DNA of 64,000 bases from Ascochyta rabiei (Eukaryota; Ascomycota; Dothideomycetes; Pleosporales; Didymellaceae). The stretch covers positions 868,001-932,000 of the forward strand of contig NC_082417.1 of NCBI RefSeq assembly GCF_004011695.2, read 5' to 3'. Both the position numbers and the translations under genes were made by a program. This document shows positions 13,401 through 24,385 of this stretch, in pieces (the stretch's first letter is position 1; every line of letters begins with the position of its first letter). Under the pieces are notes generated by a model. It worked only from the letters and a program-made list of their open reading frames with translations, was not told the origin of the DNA and did no database searches.

Positions 13401-14300
13401 TATTACAGATATTGTCTGTAGCTGTTCCCTAAGTACCTATTATCTATGTTATTTATCTAAGGATGTAATAGCTGTGTTGTCTACTTGTCTAAGCTAAGTT
13501 AGATCTCTTTTTATGTCCTACTAGATGCCCTGTTAACGTAGTTGTTAGAAAGAGATAAGGTTGTAAAGTATGTCTAGGCACTATGCTATGTTGTGTAGGT
13601 TAAGAGTAGTTAGTTGGTTTGTGTTTAATAGATAGAGATAGATAGTGCTATATCCCTATATCTATACCTAGGAGTTTCCTGCCTATAGGTAGTTATTTAA
13701 TGCAGGTAGAGTAAGGTCTTATATCTAGTCCTTGTTGTTTATAATATAGATAGTTAATCCTAAGTTAGGAATAAAGGAGTTCCTAAGAGGGTAGCTTAGT
13801 AGCTCTATATTGTATAATTCTTTAACTAGTCTTATATTAATTATTAATATCTTCTATCTCTATAGTTATTCTAGAGGTGCCTCTAGTGTTTAGGATGTCT
13901 TACTAGCTAGTGTCTTAGTGTAAGCTTATTTTGCAGATCTAACCTAATCTTAAAGGTTAGCATTTTGTTCTATCCTAAATTATACTATCTTAGTAATTCT
14001 ATTATATAGGGTAAACTATTCTAGTGCTTTATCTTTATAGACGTAGTAGCAATCTTCTAGTCTATAGCGTTGTCTACAAGCAGGGCATTTTGCTGCTCTA
14101 GCTGCTGCTGTATCCCCTCTTAGGGACTACTTAGATGTAGTTATTTAACTAAAGTTCTGTTTTTAATAAGGTCTTCCCTAACTCCCCTATGTAGTAGGAG
14201 TAGATAATACGTCTTTAACAATATAAGAGGCGTCCCTGTTAGTGTCTAGAGTAGATTTACTACTAGTAGTAAGAGTTAAGATGTTCCCTGCAGCAAAGGC
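10440..14300 (-). pseudogene. Copia B gag-pol relic
   Basis: Minus-strand Copia polyprotein remnant. A gag finger (CPAC-x-x-RYR-like) lies near 14,080-14,030. The protease region is near 13,800-13,740, the integrase HHCC and core about 13,400-12,500, reverse transcriptase about 11,900-11,100 and RNase H about 10,950-10,450. The RT active-site box at 11,367-11,341 reads F-Y-M-N-N, so both catalytic aspartates are lost. Stops are mostly TAG. Domain order and similarity to 1-3,470 and 5,336-5,530 (other strand) support the call. Confidence 0.85.
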
Positions 14301-15143
14301 GCCCCTTTACTGTCTCCCCTTAGGGTAGTACTTACTTATATACTTTTAGAAGTGTTTTATTATTTCTTTATAAGTTATGTTTTGTTCTTGTCTACTATAG
14401 TCCTAGAATGTTGTTACCTAGGTTAGCGCTATCTTTATTACTAAATCTAAGAAGTCTTAGATAGTGTCTTGTATATTATATATTTTAGCAATACCCTCTA
14501 TTTTAGTGTTAGTTGCAGTATAATTATACTTAAGGAGCTAGGTATCCTAGCTCCTATGTTGTCTTATTAGTTTAAGGGCTGCTAGGTATTAGTAGCGTGT
14601 GCGTAATTATTCTTCTTTAGCATTAATACTAACTATATGTTAAAGCCTAATAAGCTATATTTAAATTAATTTACCTAGTTAGTAGCAGTTCTTTATAAGG
14701 TAAGGTAATACTAAGCTTTAGATAAATATTACTACCTTGTCTAGGTTAGCTTGTTCCTTATAGTAGTCTCTATCCGCTATCTTATAGGATTTAAGGCAGC
14801 TCTTCTAATAGTTATTATCTTCCTTCTATACCTTTAGGCTGTTAGCTAATAGTTTAGATAGGATTTTTGGAAGCTAAGGGTTTCCTTGTTTATTATTGCT
14901 AAGGGCTGGCGTCCTCTTATAGTTAGTAATGTCTAGGGCGTTAGGTACTTGTAGCTTAGTCCTTAGAGGGATAGTCTATTTTAGGTCTATCTTCTCCTAT
15001 ACATCTAGAAAGGCACAGTAGGTCTATAGTTAATATAACTAATGTATGTAGGTTATGTAATCTATAAGAATTATCATTAAATTATGCATAGTTAATAGCA
15101 ACATATTAAAAGTGTATTTTAGTAGTGTAAGGAAGACTCTCTA

Positions 15144-15305
15144 TCTTTGATAATATGCTTAATGTGCAGAGATAATAATAAAGGTAATTAATTAATAATT
15201 ATCTGTCTTAATGGCTCATTTTATGTGTGTGTGCCGCTAGCCCCTAAGTTAACCAAGGTTAACCCTAAACCCCCAACTTGGCTCGGTAAGGTCGGTTCTC
15301 TAACA
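15144..15305 (-). repeat. 5' LTR of Copia B
   Basis: The same 162-bp unit as the partner LTR. It keeps slightly more C/G, for example CCCCCAACTTGGCTCGG near 15,270. The outer terminus TCTAACA is intact. The inner terminus has two substitutions. Confidence 0.92.
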
Positions 15306-15429
15306 ATGTTCTATCTATTTTTAGCTTATTATAGCATAATCTAACCTTTATAGGAACTATTTATTATAGAATAACCTACTTATACTCTATAATAGCAACA
15401 CTTACATACGTAAGTTAACCTTATCTAGT

Positions 15430-15800
15430 ATCTATATTAAGAAGTAAGATTAATCTTAGGCTAGCGCTCTTAAGGCTAAGATAAAGTAAAAGAAGATGTT
15501 AGAGGAGAGTAGTAGTAAGTATAATCTAGAAACGCCTATTACCCCCTATAAGAAGGTATTATAGCACGTTTTAACCTATTTTAATAATATCTAACTTCTT
15601 TTATAGTTAAAGTACTAGATTACAGGTACTAGAAAGACCCTTAGTTAGCTCTAAGAGGAGTAGGAGGAGCAGGAGGCTGCTAAGCAGGCCGCTGCTGACG
15701 CTGCTGCTGCTGCTGCTGCTACTACTAAGAAGCCTTATAGTCGCAAGGCTGCTACTTGTACCCATAGTAGTAGTTATAGTTAGTAGATATTCCCTATAAT
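15430..15800 (+). pseudogene. antisense Ala/Glu-rich ORF relic in Gypsy G 3' region
   Basis: The plus-strand frame, opposite to Gypsy G, runs with few stops through a Lys-rich start (KAKIKQKKMLEESSSK), a middle TPITPYKKVLQ-like section, a Glu/Gln-rich segment (QEEQEEQEAAKQ), then an alanine run from GCTGCTGCT repeats at 15,690-15,722, then KKPYSRKAATC. The twin is at 7,900-8,280. Function and family unknown. It could be a retroelement accessory protein or a captured transposase tail. It is broken by TAG codons. Confidence 0.45.
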
Positions 15801-16169
15801 CGAAGGTTTAGATTAATAATACCTAAGTTTGTAGTTAGTAGACAGGTTTAGGCTAATATAGCAATTAGGTGCATTACACTCTTAGATAGTCTAAATAATA
15901 CCAGAAAGGTGTTCTTCTATACTTATTTTCTTATATTTGCTTATAATTATAACTATATTATATAGCGTGTAACTTTCTTTATCTCCTTATATTAGAAATA
16001 GCTATAATAGGCTAAAGGATGTCTACTTTAGCTAGTCTATATTCCTTAAGGTAAGGTAGGGTTATATTTTCCATTAGTGTAAACTATTAAATACTTATTA
16101 ATTAAAAAACTCCTATAGGGAAAGATTATAATTAAGTAAAGGTATTTAGCCTTTTTAGTCGCCCCCTTT

Positions 16170-18478
16170 TTAGACTTTAACCTTAACATCTTATTACGCA
16201 GTCTAAGCAGTTACTTTATTATTTTCTAGTATTATTTTAGCGCTTCTTTAGAAAGATTTGTGCTAATTTCCTACGAATTTTCTAAGTTAGGGAATCTGTT
16301 CTACTTAATAAGGTATTCCTACTGTCTATTAGCTAATTACCTTCTATTAATGACTTTTTCTATATCCTATACCTTCTCTTCCCCCTTAACTATAGGTTCT
16401 TATATTTATTCCTATATAGTTAGAAATTAACTTCTTAGTGTATATAGGTCTAGCAGTAATGCATAGAATACTAGATAGATCTCTTTTATTCCTAGTAGGT
16501 CTACTCTATATACGCTGGGGCTAATCTAGGCTATAATAGTCCTAGGTCCTAGGTATTTCTAGTCTAGCTTCTTTTTTAGGCGTACTATCCTAATATTCTT
16601 ACTAGAGACTAGTACTTTGTTGCCTACTTTAAAGGGTGCTAGTAGTTGTTTCTTATCTAAGTGCTTCTTTTAATACTTATTTAACTTTTCTATATTTACT
16701 TTGCAGGTAGCCTGTAAGGAAATTACTCTAGTAGCTAATCTCTTTATAAGGGGAGACTCTCTACCTTTTAATCCTAAAGTATGCTAATCTGTGCCCCTTA
16801 GATCTATACTGTAACAGGCTAAGAAGGGTGTTATATTTATAGATGCGTAAATGCTTTTATTATACGTAAATTCTGTAATTAAAATCTTTAGGGCCTAATA
16901 GTTTTGTTCTAGAGTATAGTAGTAATATACGTACTGTTTAAGAGTCTAATTTTGCCTTTCTATTTAGCTATCTGTCTAGGGATAATAGGCTAATGTTAAG
17001 ACTTGTCTTAAGTTTAAATAGTAGTTAAAGGTTTCCTACGTCTTTAAGTTTATTAGCAGCCCCTAATCTATGATAATTTGTGCTAGCGCGCTGTGTAAGC
17101 AGATAATTTCTCTAATCTAGGCGTGTACTAGATCTTTTCTATCCTAATTAGCCCTAGCTAGTATGTAATGTAATATTTTAGTTAATCTGTACACTACTAC
17201 TAGTATAAAGTTGTACACTAACCTTACTACCTTACTAGGAGGTAATTCTGTAATAAAATCTATCATTACGTCCTCCTATAGTTAGCTTAGTACTAGTAAG
17301 AGTTATAATAACCTATATAGTTTATATTAGGCAGCAGTTAATCTTCTACATACTAAGCAGTTATAGCAGTAGTTAGATATATCCTTAGTAATGCCCTTCT
17401 AGGTGTATCTGCGCTAAATCTTCTCTAAGGTCCTCTGTGCTCTAAAGTGTCCTAACATTAGGTTATTGTAATGTTCTTTAATTACTTATACTTTATGTTC
17501 TAGCCTTATAAGTAAGATGCGCTTCTCCTTAGCTATATTGTCTTTTTCTAGGTTATTTTATCCTATTTTAATATTACTTAACTCTTTTTTAGTACTAGAG
17601 AGTTTGTCTATATTGTCTAAGTCTGTTGTTAGCTCTGTATAACTATTCTCTCTTAACTCTTCTCTTTTAAGATCCCTTATATCCTTTCTTCCTTTTACAG
17701 ATAAATAAAGGGTTATAGCTGCTACTAGAGGGGTATTAGAGTTCCTCCTAGTTAGGATCTCCTAAGCAGTTATATAAAAGCCTTATTGTACTTTTATAAG
17801 GGGTCTTATCCTTCTCTTATATAATTAGGACGCTGTAATGGTCTATCTATAGGGTTTGTAGACCCTAGGTAATAAGTAATTATAAAGTTAAACCTAGATA
17901 ACACTAAGTATACCCTTACTTGCTAATAGCTAAGAACCTTTATCTCTATAAACTATTTTAGGTTTTAGTAATCTGTTAAGATCTTAAAGAAGGTACTGTC
18001 TAAGTATCTTTGCTAATGCTGTAGGCTCTAGATAATTGTAAGAACTTCCTAGTTATAAGTATTATAGTTGTACTTAGCTTAGATTAGCTTCTTTAAATAG
18101 AAGTCTACAGGCCTCTATTAGGCTAGCTTCTCCTCCCTAGGGACTAGTTAACTAAGGATTCCTAAGATAGCGCCTCTAGAGGCATCTACTTCTATTCTAG
18201 TCTGTCTCCTAGGTATAAAGTAGACTAAGATAGGTACATTAATAAATAAGTCCTTTATATTCTAGAAAGCTTATAGGGATTCTTTGCTTAGCTTAAGAGG
18301 CTAACTCTCCTCCTTCCTTATTGCTTAACTAGATTTAGCCGAATTTAGCCCTTTCTAGGTTAATTAGGTTAATAGCAAGGCTAGTTTAGAAAACCCTATA
18401 ATAAACCTCTAATAGTAGTTTATAAAGCGAACCTTATTATCTATAAATCCTTACAGTATACAGCAAATATTTATATAG
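16170..18478 (-). pseudogene. Gypsy G RNase H, integrase and chromodomain relic
   Basis: Minus-strand pol remnant. The end of reverse transcriptase and RNase H occupy 18,450-17,850 (NYYxRFI, then a degraded TYNQEVL...LTDY*NL segment near 18,060-17,940). The integrase zinc finger is near 17,480-17,330 and the core is 17,290-16,700. A chromodomain-like segment lies near 16,390-16,270. The reading matches the plus-strand remnant at 5,834-7,530. It stops abruptly at 18,478, where Gypsy F begins in the opposite orientation. The upstream RT portion is not found next to the gag-protease part at 29,940. Confidence 0.85.
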
Positions 18479-21400
18479 CTCTCCTATTAGTAACTATGTT
18501 TGATAAGACCCTAGCTAATAGGCTCTAGAAGCGCCTGCCTAGGGACTAGTTTGTCTCTACAAGCCTCTACAATATTACTAAGATCCTCTTAGTTCAATCC
18601 CTAGGAGCGCAAGGGACAGCAGAGGAGGTAGACCCTCTTCCCTCTAAGTTAGTCTAGTTTTAGGACCTATTTAATAAGAGTAAGGCCTCTAGCCTTCCCC
18701 TATATAGGGGCTAGATAGATTACTACATACAGTTGCAACGTAACTAGTCTAGAAAGGAGAAGCCTCTACTCTAGGGCCCTCTGTATAACATGCTAAGGGA
18801 CTAGCTACTTAAGCTACAGAAACAGGTGTTAGCACTAATAGACAAGGGGTAGATCTACGCCTCCTCTTCCCTAGTAGGGGCCCTAGTCCTGCTAGTTAAA
18901 AAGTTCTCTAGCAGGTATCATATGTGCGTGGACTATTACGCACTTAATAGTATTACAATTACTAACTAGTACCTACTCTCTCTTATTAAGGAGACCTTGC
19001 GTACACTAGGGGGTGCCTACTAGTTCTCTAAGGTTAATATCTGTTTAGTATTTTACTAGATTTGTGTTGCAGAAGGGGACAAGCACCTTACTACGTTCTG
19101 TACCCGTTTTAGGCTCTTTAAGTAGCTAGTCTGCCTATTTAGCCTAGCTAGAGTACTAGCATCCTTCTAGCGTTATATTAACAGCATGCCTTAAGAGACA
19201 TTAGGTAACTATGCTACTGTGTACCTAGATAATGTCCTAGTTTATAGTAGCAGGTCTAGGACAGACTACTTAGGGAAGGTTAGCAGAGTCCTTACGCTCC
19301 TATACAATATAGGGCTTTATTTAAATCCTAAGAAGTGTATATTTATAACAAAGGAAGTACACTACCTAGGATATATTATATAAGCTAGAAAGGACATTTA
19401 TTCTAACCTTAAGAAGGTTAAGGCTATCTATAATTAGAAAGCCCTACAGTCTTTACGTAGGGTCTAGAGTTTCCTAGGGTTTACTAACTTCTACTAGGAC
19501 TTTATCCTAGCCTTCTCTAATATTGCTACCTTACTTAATTAACTGACAGGGAAGGATACCCTTTTTAGGTAGGGGTAGGAGGAGGATACAGCGTTCTACT
19601 AGCTAAAGAACGCATTTATAACAGAACTAGTCCTAGCCTAGTAGGACCCTAAGCAAGAAACACTATTAGAGGCAGACTGCTCTAGTAAGGCGCTAGGCAG
19701 CTGCCTTTCTTAATAGTATGGGAAGGTGCTTTATATAGTAGCATACTACTCTGATATACTTATAACAGAATAATGGAACTATACTATCTATAATAAGGAG
19801 TTAACTACTGTTATAAAGTGCCTAGGGCTCTAGGCTGCTAAATTAGGGTATGTTACTAGGCTGTTTACTATCCTTACTAACTATAAGAACCTCTAGTACT
19901 TTACTACAGCGCGCAGGCTAAGTAAGAGGCAGCACTAATAGGCAGAGGAGCTGTTAAAGTTCTATTTCTACCTTTACTTCCGCCTAGGACGCCTAGCAGC
20001 CTAACTAGATACGCTAAGCTGCTAGGAACAGAACTATAATAGGAGGTTAGAGGGGGTCTATAGGATAATAACCCTAGTTTTAGTATTAGTAATTAGTACA
20101 CTAGGCCCTAGTACGCCTCTACTTTTTGTTAACACGCACATGCAATTACTGTAGAACAAAGGCGTTTAGTAGGATATAGGGCATATAGCACGCCTGTCTA
20201 CTGTCTATAATAGGGCCTACTAGTTCCCTCCTAAGGCTAAGACTACTTAGCAAATTGTAGATTGCACGCTTAGTGCTTATAGCACACTACTGTAGCACAG
20301 GGTTAAGTAGGTTCTGTATTAGGAGCTACTTACAACTAAAATAATCTGAAGGGCACATAAATCTAACCTAACAGGCTATCTAGGTGCTAACGCTACGTTC
20401 TACAATATTAGACGCAACTTCTACTAAGAGGAGATATTACAGGACGTTTAGTATTATATCTATAACTACTACTGTTTTAGCGTATATATATTACAGCGCT
20501 AACAGTAGAGCTTACTCTAGCTATTACCTATTACTAACTGTTTTTAGTCTTAGATTTCTATAGACTTTATAGTTAACCTCTCTTAGGCTAATAAGGACAT
20601 ACTGCGCTATCTCTTAGTTATTATAGATTACCTCTCTAAGTATATGTAGCTTAAGGCAATAACTTCTATAACTATAAAATATTGCGCTAAGGTCTTCTAC
20701 AACACGTAGTAGTAGTTCTAAGGCTTTTCTAGCTCTATAATCTTAGACTGCAGCTTAGACTAGCTAGGACATTTTTAGACAACGCTGTGTAGCCTTATAG
20801 GGGTAGACTAGCTACTCTCTACAGCCTACCACCCCTAGACGGACAGAGGGACAGAGTGTGCTAACTAAGAGGTGTAGGTAGTCCTACAGGTTATAGTTAA
20901 CTTTTAAACAGAACAACTAGACTAACTATCTTCTAGCCTGCTGACTAGCACTTAACAATTATAACTCTTTAGTTACTAGGGTTAGTTCTAACCTACTCCT
21001 CTACAGGTATAATATAGACCTCCTACAGACAACAGTGCTACTAACTATTAGCTAGAACACACTACAGGGACAGGTAGTCTATTTCCTAGACTACCTCTAG
21101 CAAGGTATAGAGCTTACCTAGGCAGCTATAGCATAGGTGTAAAAGCACACCTAGGACATAACAGACTATAGCTATAGGCCTGTAGAGTAGTACTATATAG
21201 GAGATAAGGTATAGTTTTCCCTCTATAATATAAAAACTAACAGGCTAAGCTAGAAGCTAGACTAGTTACAAGCCTAGTACAAAGTAGTTGCAGTTCCTAC
21301 CCCTCTAACAGTTACCTTAGATTTACTAGGTATTCTCTACAAGATAGTGTATATAGACCTACTAGAACGTATAGCTTCTAACCTGTTACTAACACAGCGC

Positions 21401-21600
21401 CTATAGGAAAGTAGACTAGGCCTGCTAGTTGTTCTAGAATAGGACAACCTAACCCTAGCTAAATAGGAGGTAGAGTCTATCCTAAAAGAAAATAGGGCTT
21501 GCAGGCAGAATAAGTTATAGGTTCTAGTTAAATAGAAGAGATATACAAAGCTAATATAGAAACTACTAGAAGCGTTATAGGATATAATAGTATAGAAGGT
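18479..21600 (+). pseudogene. Gypsy F pol relic (RT, RNase H, integrase, chromodomain)
   Basis: Order read on the plus strand: a TAEEVDPLPSK-like linker near 18,615; the RT fingers and palm (CVDYYALNSITITN near 18,920); the active-site box VYLDNVLVY at about 19,217 (second Asp changed to Asn); FLGFTNFY near 19,475; and RNase H with an EADCS motif near 19,665 and a DALSR-like end near 20,010. Next come integrase from about 20,100 with DFIVNLS-like core residues near 20,560 and a QTDRGTEC-like stretch near 20,838. A chromodomain at 21,500-21,580 has the VLVKWKRYT signature. The base composition is a little GC-richer than in G. TAG stops dominate. Confidence 0.85.
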
Positions 21601-21984
21601 CTTTATAGTAACATATATAGTATATTAAGAACAGATATAAAGAAGGAGAAACTTTTAATATTTATAATAACCCTTATAGGGTCCTATTAGGAGATACTGT
21701 ATAAGGCATAAGGCCTAGTACAGGAGAGCTTAGGGACCTTACAGTAACAGCACACTGCTACCTTACTTACACACTACCTAGTAACTAGTAGTAAGCCTTA
21801 AGACTTAAAAAAGATGTTATTATTTACAGATAGGGAACAACAGGTAGTAGTAGCTATGTCTAGGGCCTAGTTTTACGTGTTGTAGCAGCAGCAGTTAACC
21901 TTATAGTTGTTATTGCCACCCTTAATATCTGCCTTAATAGTGCTGCTACGTGTTAACTATAATATTTCCTTAAAGTTGTAGTTA

Positions 21985-22165
21985 GGCGTGCGCAGCTCTA
22001 TAGGGGAAGGTAAGTAGTAACAGTAGGTAGGCGCACGCAGCTCTATAGGGAATGGGAAGCAGTAATAGTAAGAGGGCGTAGGGGACCTTATAAGGGAGGG
22101 AGAGTAGCACTAGTATAGGGGCGTAGGCAACTCTACAGGGGAGGGAGAGCAGCAATAGTAAGGTA
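21985..22165 (+). repeat. 45-bp tandem repeat in Gypsy F tail
   Basis: About four imperfect units of roughly 45 bp, each containing CAGCTCTATAGGGGA-like and AGTAGTAACAGTA-like segments. The unit length is a multiple of three, so it would code for a roughly 15-residue repeat if it was once translated. Confidence 0.65.
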
Positions 22166-22334
22166 GCGAGCAGAGCTAGCAGACAGACAGGCAGCGCTTA
22201 TTAGGGGAGTTAGAGTAGTAGTAGTAGGATAAGCAGGATAATAGAGTGTACTCTAGGCAGTAGTAAGGCATAGTAAGTAGGCGCTTAACTTAGTTAATAG
22301 CGTCCTTTAGATCTAGTTAGCTGCACACCTAATA

Positions 22335-22347
22335 CAGACAGAAATTC
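22335..22347. repeat. left target-site duplication of the LINE
   Basis: CAGACAGAAATTC, repeated exactly at 28,468-28,480 on the other side of the LINE. A 13-bp duplication is typical of target-primed reverse transcription. Confidence 0.9.
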
Positions 22348-22894
22348 ACACACAACAAAGTAAAATTTCAACATAGGGCCCTGCACACTAGAAAAACAAT
22401 AGAATCTACCTTAACCCAGCAAGGATATACTATCCTAAGCTTCCTAGAGCCTCTAGGCGTCTAGTTGCTGCACGCTGCCTAGTTATCTAACCTAATCTGT
22501 TGTAAAAACTTTTGGATTTGCAGAGCACAGACCTCCCTAAAGAAAACAACAATCTTATCTTATCTTATCTTCGAAGATCTTACCTTAACAAACATAATAA
22601 CTAACAAAACATCCTATCCCTACTAGATAGCAACAAGCCTTTCCTTAGCTTTCTGCTTTTAACCCCTTCTTTCTACTCCTAGAGGTCTACTAGTTAGGCC
22701 AGTAAGAATAGAATAAAGGCAAGAATAGTAAAGCTAAGACTGCCTTTTCCTTGTTTTTTAGCTCTGAAAAGCGGATAGAGACTAGGTACCTCTTTCTGTG
22801 CAAAAATAAGCTCTCTTCTAGTTATTTCTTAGTCATTTTATCTTAAAAAAGAGAAGGAAAACCCTACCTAGGACCAGGACCTAGGACCTAGGAC

Positions 22895-24385
22895 TATGGA
22901 ACCGGAACTACCACCTAATAGAGACTAATCTCTAAACACAGGGACAATAGAAATAAGCCCCCCTAGCTCCCTAACCCCTCTAGGAGAGATGTACCAGCCT
23001 ATACTAATCCTAAGACCTCTATCTATACCCTTGTTGTCTATACTACACCTGTAATCTACTCTAGGAATACACTAACCTAGTATATTTAACAGGACCACAA
23101 CGTTACCTCTACCCTCTGCTCCCTCTAAACAACTAGCTAGTAGACCTGCTACTCTAACAGCACCTAGGCTTCCTCCTTTCTAATTTAATATAGCTACTAG
23201 GCCTATAAACTAAGCTTCTATTGCTAAAACAGTAAAAGAAGCTCTATCTATTACCAGGACAATAGTTATCTAGGCTTCTTCCCTAGCTACCTTGAATAAG
23301 GAACAATTAAACCTCCTAGACCTTCTAGAAATCTTTTAAGACTACACAGAAAACAACACGATAAACAAACAAGGCCTCTGTATCCTAGCCTCCTAAGTAT
23401 CTAACCTTAAAAAAGTGTCTAAATTAATTAAAACAAGAGCAAAACTCCTTTAGAAACCTACCTTAGCTACTAAGACTACTACTGTTTAACCTTCTACTTA
23501 GCCTACTTTATACGCATCTACAGCTTTAGCTAACCTTCCTAAGAACACAGACTAGCAAACAGTTACAAAGAAGAAGCAACCTACTATTGTAAAGAACTCT
23601 CTAAGTGCACGCTAACTAGTTCTTACACTAGAGCAAGAACTACCCTCTTTTACCCCCCCTAGAGATGTGTAATACTTTTAACAAGGCCTTTACAGATAAA
23701 GGAGTAAGCCTCCCTATAATTGCTTCTGCTAGCCTAAGTAGAAGGAACAATATTGTTCTTACTATAACGCCCTCCTTTACTGCAAAATACCTACTTAAAA
23801 ACTAAGTAATCTAGCAATTAGTTACTACCTATAAGGAAGTCCTTCTAATAGAACTATAGCACAAAGTAATCCTACACAACATCCCCACATCTCTAGAAAC
23901 AAACCAGGACCTAGAGGTGCTTAAGTTAGAGATAACTACCTTTAACAAAGGCCTAACAATAGTAGGAAACCTATTCTGGCTAACAAGCTATAAAAGGAGA
24001 CAGAAGTAACAACTAGGATCTGTCTATGTAGCATTTGCAATAGAAAAAGAAGCCTAACAAGCTATACGCAATAGAGTATACCTACTAGAAGCTAGTATAA
24101 GAATAGAGAAGTTTATTCCTACACCTCCTACTACACAATACTAAAAATGTCAGCAATTTAGACATATAGAGAACAGGTGCCTTAATAGAACTATATATAA
24201 GATATACGCAGATAAACACCCTACAACACTATATAAGTGTAATACGTGTAGCACTACTAGTAAATCCTGTGTACACACTATATCTAAGTATATAAACTAT
24301 AAAGAAGTATATATAGTAGATAGTATTTAATATGTAGCCTATAAGGCTATAATAAACACACAAACACACCTAGAATGCTAGATAA
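22895..24385 (+). pseudogene. LINE ORF1 (gag-like nucleic-acid-binding protein) relic
   Basis: The start codon at 22,895 follows a repeated CTAGGAC motif and is the first ATG of a frame reading MEPELPPNRD. The N-terminal half is Thr/Pro/Ser rich, with no clear domain. Near 24,145-24,185 a CCHC knuckle survives (C-x-x-F...H-x-x-x-x-C, with one Cys changed). A second Cys-rich cluster (CNTCSTTSKSC) is at about 24,238-24,270. Family ORF1 proteins coat the LINE RNA. Numerous TAG/TAA stops. The C-terminal limit is approximate. Confidence 0.75.

Larger units (their letters stand above)
10114..15305 (-). mobile_element. Copia LTR retrotransposon B, full length, TSD ATGTT
   Basis: A 5,192-bp complete Ty1/Copia element on the minus strand. 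Its 162-bp LTRs are at 10,114-10,275 and 15,144-15,305, and its 5-bp target duplication ATGTT is at 10,109-10,113 and 15,306-15,310. Removing it restores the G sequence, which matches the uninterrupted twin at about 8,350-8,390 in G2. Heavily RIP-mutated, but still the best full-length reference for Copia A. Confidence 0.95.
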
